From Butyrivibrio fibrisolvens 16/4 (GTDB lineage Bacteria > Bacillota > Clostridia > Lachnospirales > Lachnospiraceae): a stretch of DNA of 64,000 bases. Where the stretch lies: positions 1,869,906 to 1,933,905 of the forward strand of contig FP929036.1 in assembly GCA_000209815.1 (NCBI GenBank), read 5' to 3'. Each line of letters starts with the position of its first letter. Positions within the stretch are counted from its first letter, which is position 1. Position numbers and translations under genes: made by a program. The notes beneath the pieces were generated by a model. That model was not told where the DNA came from and ran no database searches. It saw nothing but the letters and a program-made list of their open reading frames with translations. Below, in pieces: positions 1 through 8,286 of the stretch.

Positions 1-353
1 ATCTCAAGGATAAATGAAGCAAGTGAAAGTGCAAATGAATACCAAATTACACTAGAAAACTTCTCAAGTACTGGCATATTGAAGTACCAGCTATCACCAA
101 AATCACGCTGAGTGATAAGCTTAACAAACCACTTAAGATACCCCTGTACAATACCTACATCAAGACCATAGGCTGCATTTAATTGATCGAGCCACTCCTG
201 ATAGCTCTTTGCTCCTGGCTTCTGTGAAAGAGCCATAGCTTTCTGTTCTACGAAGGATGTAGGCATGCATCTCATGATTGCATAGATAATCATCGATACG
301 AAGAACAAGATAACGATTGATAATAATAATCGTCTGATCACAAATTTCTTCAT
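1..353 (-). CDS. Oligopeptide ABC transporter permease, N-terminal part (cut by window start)
   Basis: Translation from the ATG at 353 gives about 117 residues before the window edge. It begins MKKFVIRRLLLSIVILFFVS, a positively charged end followed by a first membrane helix, then a periplasmic-type loop with a GDSWYFNMPV segment typical of DppB/OppB permeases just before the second helix. This fits the inner-membrane channel subunit of a peptide importer. It lies 226 bases downstream of the solute-binding protein gene, separated from it by a strong terminator, so it may have its own promoter or be expressed by readthrough. The family is clear; the substrate is inferred only from the neighbour. 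Confidence 0.85.
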   Translation of the reverse strand, partial: MKKFVIRRLLLSIVILFFVSMIIYAIMRCMPTSFVEQKAMALSQKPGAKSYQEWLDQLNAAYGLDVGIVQGYLKWFVKLITQRDFGDSWYFNMPVLEKFSSVIWYSFALSLASFILE

Positions 354-400
354 GACACTAAAATTCCTTTCTTTATTATTCCCCTTTATTTCATAAATAA

Positions 401-477
401 AGATATTTTATGGTGAGACAAATAAAGGACTAATGCCCTTTACCAAATTCAATAACCCATCCCATCATAAAATACCT
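401..477 (-). repeat. Imperfect inverted repeat in permease leader
   Basis: The arms at 401-418 and 460-477 are complementary over 18 positions. In the minus-strand RNA only one true mismatch remains, because two differences become G-U pairs; the plus-strand RNA would pair less well. The 41-base loop holds a second short stem (AAAGG/CCTTT). It sits between the terminator at 530-565 and the permease start, so it would be in the permease mRNA leader. Function unknown. Confidence 0.45.
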
Positions 478-529
478 TTATTTTCATATATTTATTAAAG
501 GTAGTTTTAATCTAAAAAATAAGCAAAAT

Positions 530-565
530 ATTTCCTAGGGCTATTATACACAAGCCCTAGGAAAT
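530..565 (-). terminator. Rho-independent terminator after the solute-binding protein gene
   Basis: A perfect 13-base-pair stem (ATTTCCTAGGGCT, 530-542, with 553-565) closes a 10-base loop and is followed on the minus strand by a T-rich run ending in TTATTTTTTAG. It lies 14 bases past the stop of the binding-protein gene. It probably makes the binding protein more abundant than the downstream permease. Confidence 0.85.
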
Positions 566-579
566 AAAGAAGACCTAAA

Positions 580-2838
580 TTAATTCATCTCAAGTGTAGC
601 AAGATCATCCATCCAAATCCAGAATGGTGTTGGATCCTTTACAAGAGAATCAATATTAACTCTCTCTGATGAGTAAAGAACTGCATTCTGTCTCTGGTAT
701 GTAGGAATTTCTACAGCATAATCTACGATGTAATCAAGACATTCCTTATAAACAGCCTTTCTGTAAGACTGATCTTCACTAGTTCTAGCATCCTCAATAA
801 GAGCATCGAGCTCTGGCTCGTTTACTTCATAGTGAGTAGTACCACCCTTGCTGTGGTATACCTGATACATATCAGGATCTGGAGTAGCACCCCAAGCTGC
901 ACACCAGATTTCTGCAGTCTTTGCATTAAGAGCATCCCAAAGTACTGAAGAATCTGAAAGGTCATTAATTACGAGTTCGAAACCAATCTTTGCAAGTGAC
1001 TCCTTAGCACCTGTAAGAATACCAAATGCTGGGTGGTCACCATTTCCACCACCTGGAATCATAGCTTCGTATGAAAGCTTTGCGCCAGCAGGAGCTGCTG
1101 TAAGCTTACCATCTGTAACTGTATAACCAGCTGCCTCAAAGTAACCAAGTGCTGCATTAAGAGCTGCTTCGTACTTCTCGTCATCTGACATACCGTCAGT
1201 GTAGATTGGATCACCATTTACATCCTTAGAGAATGCAATTTCGTAATCTGGATCAGACTTCTGTGGAGCTGCCCATGATGAATTTGAAATAGGATACTGA
1301 ATTACTTCAGCAGCATCTCCATAGTATGAATCAATAACTACATCACGGTATGCAGCAACAACTGTTGCGATAGCCTTACGAAGGTTCTTAGATTCCTCTG
1401 AACCCTGGTCATTACCAACCTTAACATTCTTTGCACACATACCGATGTAACCATAACCAAGGTTATCAGCAAGTGTAGCTGTAAGAACATCACCAGCAAG
1501 CTCTCCATTAGAGTTCTCACCAGAAATCTGCTCTGCTGCTGCCTTAGACATTGAAGGCTCAGCTAAATCGATTGTTCCCTGAAGTACACCTGGAATCTTA
1601 TCAGCTTCCTGTGTCTCCTTGAACTGAAGATACTTAATCTTTGGAGCACCAAGGAAATAATTTTCGTTTGCCTCAAGATAAGCAATCTTGTTCTTGTACT
1701 CTACGAACTTGTAAGGACCAGCACCAAGTGGCTGTGTTGTCTTTGAACGAATAAGTGAAAGATCGTTCTTAGGGAAACCGAACTTGTTGTTATCATAATC
1801 ATAAAGTGACTTATCACCATAGTAGTGCATTGGAGCGATTGCTGTACCAAGCTTCTCAATAGCTGGAGCTGAGAACTCTTCTACAGTAATCTGCATTGAG
1901 TAATCACCAGTCTTAACAATACCCTCGATGTGGTCTGCAGACTCACCAGTCTCAACACCTGTTGTAGACATTGCTACTACATCTGCTGGGAATGAATCAG
2001 CGATTGTAACAGAAGCTGCTTCCTTATCCATAGAAGCGAAATTCCAACCATACTGCTCACCAATTGCAAGGAAGAAATCCTCTGTAGTAGCACCAGCTGG
2101 AAGCTCAAAGCCCCAACCTGCAGCTGCAGCTGTTACATCTCCTTCAGCAACACCAGCATTTTCTACCATATAATCAACGATTGACTGAGTGAACTCAGCA
2201 CCCTTTGTCTCAACTGCATCCCAGAAAGCCTTCTGCTGCTCTTCTGTGAAGTTTGTGAAATCTGTGTTGTCCTTACCTGCCTCAGCAATAAGAGTAGAAA
2301 GTGTAGAAACACCACTTCTGTACTCTTCCATACCCTTTACAGGAAGTGAAGCAAATGTTGAAGGACCATCATATGTAGGATCTGCTACTACATAGAATGA
2401 GAAGATAACATCATCGATAGTAACAGGCTCTCCATCAGAGAACTTCATATCATCTCTAATCTGAATATCGTAAGTAACTGAGCCGTCTTCATTCTCGTTA
2501 ACCTTGATATTAGATGGTGTGTAGTATGTGTACTCTGTACCATTGTACTCTGCCTTATAACCATCTATACCCTCTAAGATATACTGGCCAGCACGGTCAA
2601 CACCAAGAAGACCAATCTGTACACACTTATCATCCAAATACATATCAGGATGTGATTCAGCGAAGAATGGGCTGAATTTCTGGCTCATTGCATCCCATCC
2701 GATTACAAGTGGAGTATCAGAAGATGAATCGCCGTTTTCGCTGGCTTTCTTACCAGCATCGCCACTCTTTCCGCAAGCTACCATTGAAAGTGCCATAGTA
2801 GCTACAAGAAGGAGTGAAACAATCTTTTTCTTTTTCAT
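580..2838 (-). CDS. Peptide-type ABC transporter solute-binding lipoprotein (SBP family 5)
   Basis: A 752-residue protein with a lysine-rich signal sequence and a lipobox ending at Cys22 (LSMVAC), so it should be lipid-anchored outside the membrane. Residues about 110-150 contain the family 5 signature region (IRDDMKFSDGEPVTIDDVIF), as in OppA/DppA proteins. It is longer than the usual 530-600 residues; an inserted stretch between about 150 and 300 is rich in Ala, Glu and Thr. The start is supported by AGGAGGAATTCTT before the ATG. Its partner permease begins downstream at 353. Role inferred: captures oligopeptides for import. The exact ligand cannot be read from sequence. Confidence 0.9.
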   Translation of the reverse strand: MKKKKIVSLLLVATMALSMVACGKSGDAGKKASENGDSSSDTPLVIGWDAMSQKFSPFFAESHPDMYLDDKCVQIGLLGVDRAGQYILEGIDGYKAEYNGTEYTYYTPSNIKVNENEDGSVTYDIQIRDDMKFSDGEPVTIDDVIFSFYVVADPTYDGPSTFASLPVKGMEEYRSGVSTLSTLIAEAGKDNTDFTNFTEEQQKAFWDAVETKGAEFTQSIVDYMVENAGVAEGDVTAAAAGWGFELPAGATTEDFFLAIGEQYGWNFASMDKEAASVTIADSFPADVVAMSTTGVETGESADHIEGIVKTGDYSMQITVEEFSAPAIEKLGTAIAPMHYYGDKSLYDYDNNKFGFPKNDLSLIRSKTTQPLGAGPYKFVEYKNKIAYLEANENYFLGAPKIKYLQFKETQEADKIPGVLQGTIDLAEPSMSKAAAEQISGENSNGELAGDVLTATLADNLGYGYIGMCAKNVKVGNDQGSEESKNLRKAIATVVAAYRDVVIDSYYGDAAEVIQYPISNSSWAAPQKSDPDYEIAFSKDVNGDPIYTDGMSDDEKYEAALNAALGYFEAAGYTVTDGKLTAAPAGAKLSYEAMIPGGGNGDHPAFGILTGAKESLAKIGFELVINDLSDSSVLWDALNAKTAEIWCAAWGATPDPDMYQVYHSKGGTTHYEVNEPELDALIEDARTSEDQSYRKAVYKECLDYIVDYAVEIPTYQRQNAVLYSSERVNIDSLVKDPTPFWIWMDDLATLEMN

Positions 2839-2900
2839 AAGAATTCCTCCTATTATTTATATTTACACCCAAAATAAATCCCCGGGAGCAAATTTACTTT

Positions 2901-3448
2901 TTAATTGGAGTTCCTAATTACCCCTCCAAACATTTTGTCATATTTTACACCAAATGCAATAACTGAGGCTATAAGCAAAAGTAATATCGCAATATAAGAA
3001 AATTCTATAACAAAATTTATATCATGATTAATACATATAAATATTAAATCCAAAATTATATTTACAGCAGCCAATATCATAATGGCCATGGAGCTCTTCT
3101 TTAATCGAATTATGCTTTCTTCATATCCTGCCTTTTCCATTCTGCACTTTTGACCAAATAAATTAAAAGTACCAAGTAGATTAAATCCTATAGGAAGGAA
3201 CAAGAAGAAATATGGAAATACAATCCAAGCTGTTTTTGATGAATCCGGATTAATAAGACCAGCTCCTAAAAATATAAGTAAAAACAACATTGAAAAACCA
3301 GCACATATAATTTTATTTTCTTGAACTGCTTTTCATCATAAGGAAGTTCGAAATAGCTTCCTTCATAAAATGTAACGGTACGTAATTTGCCATCCAGGCC
3401 AATACTTTGTACCTGTTTGTAATCATCTTTATATTTGTTAAATAACAT
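2901..3448 (-). CDS. Unknown four-helix membrane protein, interrupted by a frameshift
   Basis: I do not recognise a family. Two overlapping frames join into one 182-residue protein: a soluble start of about 45 residues (MLFNKYKDDYKQVQ, with FYEGSYFELPYD), then four hydrophobic segments at roughly 47-65, 70-90, 115-135 and 145-165. The frames join at an A5 run at 3293-3297; restoring one base gives continuous LYVLVFSMLFLLIF. No good ribosome site is seen. A TATAAT hexamer on the minus strand at 3481-3486 may be its promoter -10. The 62 bases between its stop and the lipoprotein gene carry no clear terminator. Confidence 0.6.
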
Positions 3449-3495
3449 AACTAAAAAACATATGTAAGTGCCACGCGGACATTATAGGTAACAAA

Positions 3496-3520
3496 AACAA
3501 GGTTTAAGAACGCCCTTGTT
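3496..3520 (-). terminator. Possible terminator hairpin
   Basis: AACAAGG at 3496-3502 pairs with CCTTGTT at 3514-3520; on the minus strand the second arm runs into TTTTTGTTACC. The stem is only seven pairs, so this is a weak call. It lies immediately upstream of the candidate -10 at 3481-3486. Confidence 0.35.
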
Positions 3521-3564
3521 CATAGAAGCTATTGTAGTTTATTACTTTAAAGTATTCAATAGCA

Positions 3565-3592
3565 ATTTTTATTCACACCAGTGAATAAAAAT
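3565..3592. repeat. Perfect 12-bp palindromic hairpin
   Basis: ATTTTTATTCAC (3565-3576) and its exact complement (3581-3592) enclose the loop ACCA. The A/T-rich base of the stem resembles bidirectional terminators, but nothing is encoded on the plus strand beside it. Confidence 0.5.
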
Positions 3593-3701
3593 ACAAAAAG
3601 TGAAAAAACTGTGATTTTACGGGGTTTGTTTAACAGTTTATCACTTTTATGGACTAAAGTGTTAGAGTATTGTATCCCTAAATAAACAATATTGTTAAAA
3701 T

Positions 3702-3731
3702 ATATGGACCCAAATTGCTTCGGGCCCATAT
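3702..3731 (-). terminator. Terminator of the ylxM-ffh-rpsP-khpA operon
   Basis: Ten pairs (ATATGGGCCC with GGGTCCATAT in the minus-strand RNA, one G-U) enclose a ten-base loop and run into ATTTTAAC. It starts six bases after the khpA stop, so the operon appears to end here, without the rimM, trmD and rplS genes that often follow. Confidence 0.75.
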
Positions 3732-3736
3732 GTGAT

Positions 3737-3973
3737 TTAGTTGACATCTACAATATCAACAATAACCTTCTTGTCAATCTTTGAGGCTGCAGCCTTAACA
3801 ACCGCACGTATAGCCTTTGCGATTCTACCCTGTTTTCCAATAACCTTTCCCATATCTGAAGGTGCAACACGAAGCTCTACAACGATAGATCTTGCGTCTT
3901 CTTTCTCGGAAACAACAACCTCTTCTGGATTGTCTACAAGTGACTTAGCAATTACTTCAACTAATTCTTTCAT
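3737..3973 (-). CDS. khpA: KH-domain RNA-binding protein KhpA
   Basis: A 78-residue single KH-domain protein (formerly YlqC family). The RNA-binding GxxG loop is present as VIGKQGRIAKAIR, and most of the length is the KH fold. Members bind small RNAs and mRNAs, usually with KhpB, and affect cell division and envelope processes. I prefer the ATG at 3973 over the GTG at 3976 because GAGG lies nine bases upstream of the ATG. It follows rpsP by 33 bases, the conserved position for this gene in Firmicutes. An operon terminator follows immediately. Confidence 0.92.
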   Translation of the reverse strand: MKELVEVIAKSLVDNPEEVVVSEKEDARSIVVELRVAPSDMGKVIGKQGRIAKAIRAVVKAAASKIDKKVIVDIVDVN

Positions 3974-4006
3974 CACTATATTCCTCTACCTTTCGATTAT
4001 GAATGA

Positions 4007-4249
4007 TTACTGAACACCAGCCTGCTTGAAAAGTCTAGCAACTGTCTCAGTTGGCTTTGCACCGTTTGCAATCCACTTCTTAGCTGCTTCAGCGTCAACT
4101 GTAACCTCAGCTGGCTCCTGATTTGGATCGTATGTACCGATCTCATCGATATTTCTACCATCACGTGGTGCTCTAGCGTCTGCTACAACGATTCTGTAGA
4201 TTGGTCTCTTCTTCTGACCCATTCTCTTTAATCTAATCTTTACTGCCAT
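4007..4249 (-). CDS. rpsP: 30S ribosomal protein S16
   Basis: Eighty residues beginning [20 protein letters not shown], the highly conserved S16 start, and ending in the usual variable tail. S16 binds 16S rRNA early in assembly of the 30S body. An AGGAGG lies just before the ATG. It sits between ffh and khpA as in Bacillus. Confidence 0.98.
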   Translation of the reverse strand: MAVKIRLKRMGQKKRPIYRIVVADARAPRDGRNIDEIGTYDPNQEPAEVTVDAEAAKKWIANGAKPTETVARLFKQAGVQ

Positions 4250-4298
4250 TTTTAATTCCTCCTGTGAAATAAAACAATAAATTAATAATTACTAACGG

Positions 4299-5639
4299 TT
4301 AAAATGGAAAACGCATTCCACGTCGTCCTTTACCCATCATATTCGGCATTTGCTTCATCATCTTCTTTGATTGCTCAAATTGTTTAACGAAGCGATTAAC
4401 CTCTGCTATATCTAAACCAGCTCCAGCAGCAATTCTGTGCTTTCTGCTAGGATTTAGTAATTTTGGATTCTCACGCTCTGCAGGAGTCATGGATAAGATG
4501 ATTGCCTCTATGTGCGCAAGCTTTTTATCATCTACAGCATTTTCAAGCTGTGCCATCTGTGAAGCATTCATTCCTGGCATCATACCAAGTATAGAGGTAA
4601 GACCTCCAAGCTTTTTCATCTGCTCCATAGATGTAAGATAATCATTGAAATCGAAGGAAGCTTTCTTAACCTTTTTCGAAAGTGCTAAGGCTGCGTCCTT
4701 ATCAATCTCTGCCTCTGCCTTTTCAATAAGAGATAACACATCTCCCATTCCAAGGATTCGGCTAGCCATACGATCTGGATGGAACTGCTCTAAATCTGAA
4801 AGCTTCTCGCCCATACCGGCGTATAAAATAGGCTTTCCTGTGACAGCCTTAATAGAAAGAGCTGCACCACCTCTAGTGTCACCATCAAGCTTTGTGATGA
4901 TAACCCCATCGATACCAATCTTTTCATCAAAGGTGCTGGAAACATTAACTGCATCCTGACCTGTCATGGCATCTACTACTAATATAGTGTTAAGGATATC
5001 GATATTGCTCTTTATAGAAGCGAGCTCATTCATCATATCCTCATCTATATGAAGACGACCAGCTGTATCGAAAATAACTACATCAAAGCCGTTCTTCTTA
5101 GCATAATCCATAGCCTCTTTTGCAATCTTAACAGGCTTTTCCTTGTCCCCAAGGGAGAAAACCTCCACACCCTGCTTTTTACCATTAATCTGCAACTGCT
5201 CTATAGCTGCAGGTCTGTAAATATCGCAGGCAACCAAAAGTGGCTTCTTACCACGCTGCTTAACCTTTCCAGCAAGCTTTGCTGTGGTGGTAGTTTTACC
5301 AGCACCCTGAAGACCAACCATCATAATAGTGGTGATGGCCCCGCCAGTGCCATAAGTAATATCTGTAACCTCTGAGCCCATAAGATTAACAAGCTCTTCG
5401 TTTACAATCTTTATAACCATCTGTCCAGGATTAAGACCATTCATTACATCTGAACCAATGGCACGCTCTGTGACAGTGTTTGTAAACTGTTTTACAACTT
5501 TAAAATTAACATCAGCTTCCAGCAATGCCATCTTAACTTCCTTTAAGGCTGCCTTAACATCTGCCTCTGAAAGTCGGCCCTTGCTACGGAGATTCTTAAA
5601 TACCCCTTGAAGCTTCTCTGAAAGTGAATCAAAAGCCAT
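4299..5639 (-). CDS. ffh: Signal recognition particle GTPase Ffh
   Basis: A 446-residue SRP54-type protein. The N domain covers about 1-90, the G domain follows with the P-loop GLQGAGKTT at 109-117 and DTAGRLHIDEDM further on, and the C-terminal M domain is methionine-rich (MMKQMPNMMGKG), as needed to hold signal peptides and SRP RNA. With FtsY, encoded upstream in this window, it targets nascent membrane proteins to SecYEG. It starts three bases after the ylxM stop, indicating coupled translation. Confidence 0.98.
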   Translation of the reverse strand: MAFDSLSEKLQGVFKNLRSKGRLSEADVKAALKEVKMALLEADVNFKVVKQFTNTVTERAIGSDVMNGLNPGQMVIKIVNEELVNLMGSEVTDITYGTGGAITTIMMVGLQGAGKTTTTAKLAGKVKQRGKKPLLVACDIYRPAAIEQLQINGKKQGVEVFSLGDKEKPVKIAKEAMDYAKKNGFDVVIFDTAGRLHIDEDMMNELASIKSNIDILNTILVVDAMTGQDAVNVSSTFDEKIGIDGVIITKLDGDTRGGAALSIKAVTGKPILYAGMGEKLSDLEQFHPDRMASRILGMGDVLSLIEKAEAEIDKDAALALSKKVKKASFDFNDYLTSMEQMKKLGGLTSILGMMPGMNASQMAQLENAVDDKKLAHIEAIILSMTPAERENPKLLNPSRKHRIAAGAGLDIAEVNRFVKQFEQSKKMMKQMPNMMGKGRRGMRFPF

Positions 5640-5642
5640 ATA

Positions 5643-5978
5643 TTATAATTCCTCTAAAATCAATGTTGATAAACGGGATATTTCTGCCAATGTGTCCTTG
5701 CCAGGATCAGAAGAAGTAAGCTGATTAATCTTAACTACGTCTTCTCTGATGTGCATGAACTTATCTACCAGATGGAGCTTATCTTCATATTCCTGAAGCT
5801 GATGATCACATCTTTTGATAATATCATGAACTGCCTGTCTGGATATGGATAAAGTGTCTGCAATTTCAGACAAAGATAAATCCTCATTGATACTCATTTC
5901 ATAAACACTACGCTGACGCTCTGTGAGAAGCTCACCATAGAAATCATATAAATATCCTGATTTAATCTTATCTTCCAT
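5643..5978 (-). CDS. ylxM: YlxM family helix-turn-helix protein, SRP-associated
   Basis: A 111-residue acidic protein with a sigma-70 region-4-like helix-turn-helix (SLSEIADTLSISRQAVHDII, about residues 34-53) followed by a helical tail. YlxM genes sit directly before ffh in Firmicutes, and in Streptococcus YlxM modulates SRP GTPase activity; DNA binding is not established. AAAGGAGAG precedes the ATG, and a near-consensus promoter ends about 25 bases upstream. It is the first gene of the ylxM-ffh-rpsP-khpA unit. Confidence 0.93.
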   Translation of the reverse strand: MEDKIKSGYLYDFYGELLTERQRSVYEMSINEDLSLSEIADTLSISRQAVHDIIKRCDHQLQEYEDKLHLVDKFMHIREDVVKINQLTSSDPGKDTLAEISRLSTLILEEL

Positions 5979-6002
5979 GACTCTCCTTTATCACCGGACA
6001 CT

Positions 6003-6031
6003 AATATACTATATAAACAAAACAGTGTCAA
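6003..6031 (-). promoter_or_regulatory. Sigma-A promoter of ylxM-ffh-rpsP-khpA
   Basis: TTGACA (minus strand, 6026-6031), a 17-base spacer, and TATATT (6003-6008). The -35 box lies inside the terminator stem of ilvA (6024-6048), so the two signals share bases. Confidence 0.8.
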
Positions 6032-6048
6032 GTAAAATACTTGACACT
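6024..6048 (-). terminator. Terminator after ilvA
   Basis: AGTGTCAAGTA (6024-6034) and its exact complement (6038-6048) form an 11-pair stem with a three-base loop. Minus-strand RNA continues GTTTTGTTTATAT, a moderately U-rich tail. It is 69 bases past the ilvA stop and also contains the -35 box of the next operon. Confidence 0.7.
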
Positions 6049-6116
6049 TTAAAAATTTCAAATTATATGTCATCTCATCATTCAGCTCTGCTGATAATTT
6101 CCTCTCAAAAGGAAGC

Positions 6117-7328
6117 CTAGAGAGATGTTCTTACAATCTTTGGTTTATATCCGCCTTCATCAAGAGCCTTAATAATCTGCTCCTTGTGATCTGTACCGAA
6201 GGCCTCAAGTGTAATGCGAAGCTCTACAGCAGCAGAACGATTTGTAGTAACAAACTGATTGTGCTCAAGCTTGATTACATTTCCCTGATTATCAGCGATA
6301 ACCTGAGAAACCTTTGCAAGCATGCCTGGCTTATCAGGAAGAAGAACCGATACTGTAAAGATTCTGTCTCTAAAGATAAGTCCCTGCTGAACAACTGATG
6401 ACATGGTAATAACATCCATATTACCACCAGAAATTACAGAAACTACTCTCTTACCCTTAACATTAAGATGATTTAATGCAGCAACTGTAAGAAGACCAGA
6501 GTTTTCTGCAATCATCTTATGATTTTCAACCATATCAAGGAAGGCAACGATAAGCTCGTCGTCATCCACTGTAATAATCTCATCTATATTTTCCTGGAGA
6601 TAAGGGAAAATATTAGAACCTGGAGTCTTAACTGCTGTACCATCAGCAATTGTATTAACTGAAGAAAGTGTTGTTACCTCTCCTTTATTAAAAGAAGCCT
6701 GTAAAGATGCAGCACCACTAGGCTCTACACCTATAACCTTAATCTTTGGATTGAGAAGCTTTGCAAGTGTGGAAACGCCTGTAGCAAGTCCTCCACCACC
6801 AACAGGTACGAGGATATATTCTACAAGTGGAAGCTCTTTAAAGATTTCCATTGCAATAGTACCCTGGCCTGTAGCAACAGCTAAATCATCAAATGGATGG
6901 ATAAATGTGTAGCCGTGCTCGTCAGCAAGCTTGTAAGCGTACTCGCAAGCCTCATCATAAACATCACCATGAAGTACTACTTCTGCACCATAGCTCTTTG
7001 TACGATTAACCTTAATGAGAGGTGTAGTAGTAGGCATTACGATAGTAGCCTTTACACCGTATTTTTGAGCTGCATAAGCTACACCCTGAGCATGGTTTCC
7101 AGCAGATGCTGTAATAAGTCCCTTCGCGCGCTCCTCATCTGTAAGAGTGCTGATTTTGTAATATGCACCACGAAGCTTATATGCTCCTGTAAGCTGCATA
7201 TTTTCTGGCTTAAGATAAACATCATTGCCAGACTTTTCACTGAAATAGTCACTGTAAATAAGTTTTGTCTCGTGTGTGACCTCTGTGACAATTTTTGAGG
7301 CCTCTTCAAATTTGTCTAATGTAAGCAT
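6117..7328 (-). CDS. ilvA: Threonine ammonia-lyase (threonine dehydratase), ACT-domain type
   Basis: A 403-residue PLP enzyme that converts threonine to 2-oxobutanoate, the first step to isoleucine. The PLP lysine is Lys51 in LTGAYKLRGAYYK; the glycine phosphate loop PVGGGGLATGVS and the SGGNMD motif follow. Residues about 325-400 form one ACT domain (LLPDKPGMLAKVSQVI), the short type shared with TdcB and some IlvA proteins, so allosteric control is likely but the effector is unclear. It starts 19 bases after the ftsY stop with GGGAG before the ATG. It lies between ftsY and ylxM, which are adjacent in Bacillus. Confidence 0.95.
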   Translation of the reverse strand: MLTLDKFEEASKIVTEVTHETKLIYSDYFSEKSGNDVYLKPENMQLTGAYKLRGAYYKISTLTDEERAKGLITASAGNHAQGVAYAAQKYGVKATIVMPTTTPLIKVNRTKSYGAEVVLHGDVYDEACEYAYKLADEHGYTFIHPFDDLAVATGQGTIAMEIFKELPLVEYILVPVGGGGLATGVSTLAKLLNPKIKVIGVEPSGAASLQASFNKGEVTTLSSVNTIADGTAVKTPGSNIFPYLQENIDEIITVDDDELIVAFLDMVENHKMIAENSGLLTVAALNHLNVKGKRVVSVISGGNMDVITMSSVVQQGLIFRDRIFTVSVLLPDKPGMLAKVSQVIADNQGNVIKLEHNQFVTTNRSAAVELRITLEAFGTDHKEQIIKALDEGGYKPKIVRTSL

Positions 7329-7347
7329 TTTTTCTCCCTACTGACAC

Positions 7348-8286
7348 TTACTGTTCAGCGTAGAACAAGGCATTAACAAATTCGTCTGCGTTGAACTTTT
7401 CTAAGTCGTCTATTGTTTCTCCAACACCAATGTATTTTACCGGTAATTTTAACTCAGATTGTATTGCAATTGCAATACCTCCTTTTGCAGTTCCATCAAG
7501 TTTTGTGAGAACAATACCTGAAATGTCAGTTACCTCGGAGAATTCCTTTGCCTGAACAAGGGCATTTTGACCTGTTGTTCCATCAAGAACAATAAGTGTC
7601 TCCCTATATGCCTCTGGAAATTCCTTTGTAATTGTATTATTAATCTTAGAAAGCTCATTCATAAGATTTTTCTTATTGTGAAGACGGCCAGCTGTATCAA
7701 CAAGCAGTACGTCGATACCACGAGCCTTTGCTGCGTGAACTGCATCATAAACAACAGCCGCAGGGTCAGAGCCCTCAGGACCACCAACAAAATCAGCACC
7801 AGCTCTATCTGCCCATTCCTTTAGCTGGTCTGAAGCAGCAGCTCTAAATGTATCAGCTCCGGCTACCATAACCTTCTTGCCATTTGCCTTAAGCTTACCT
7901 GCAAGCTTTCCTATGGTAGTAGTCTTTCCTACTCCGTTTACGCCAATAACAAGAACTACTGATGTCTTTTTCTCGAAATCGAAGCTGGTCTCATCAAGAG
8001 ACATCTGTTGCTTGATTTCGTTAATAAGAAATTCCTTACATTCTGCAGGCTCTTTGATGTGTTCCTTCTTAACTGCTTCCTTTAAGTCATCAAGGATAGT
8101 CTCTGTGGTACGCACACCAATATCGCCCATGATAAGGACTTCTTCTAATTCTTCGTAGAAGTCCTCATCTATGTTTGAAAATCCATTAAAGATATAATCC
8201 ATGGATTTTATAAAATTATCTCTGGTTTTGGTAAGTCCCTTAACGAGACGTTTCCAAAATGGTATTTTTCTGCCATAACTAATCAT
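7348..8286 (-). CDS. ftsY: SRP receptor GTPase FtsY
   Basis: A 312-residue SRP receptor. It has a short amphipathic start ([15 protein letters not shown]) typical of the membrane-binding helix, an N domain, and a G domain with the P-loop GVNGVGKT at 114-121, DTAGRLHNK and [10 protein letters not shown]. The ATG at 8286 is chosen over upstream codons because it overlaps the restored smc stop by eight bases (ATGATTAG), a classic coupling arrangement, and because an upstream start would add residues foreign to the family. It works with Ffh at the membrane. Confidence 0.96.
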   Translation of the reverse strand: MISYGRKIPFWKRLVKGLTKTRDNFIKSMDYIFNGFSNIDEDFYEELEEVLIMGDIGVRTTETILDDLKEAVKKEHIKEPAECKEFLINEIKQQMSLDETSFDFEKKTSVVLVIGVNGVGKTTTIGKLAGKLKANGKKVMVAGADTFRAAASDQLKEWADRAGADFVGGPEGSDPAAVVYDAVHAAKARGIDVLLVDTAGRLHNKKNLMNELSKINNTITKEFPEAYRETLIVLDGTTGQNALVQAKEFSEVTDISGIVLTKLDGTAKGGIAIAIQSELKLPVKYIGVGETIDDLEKFNADEFVNALFYAEQ

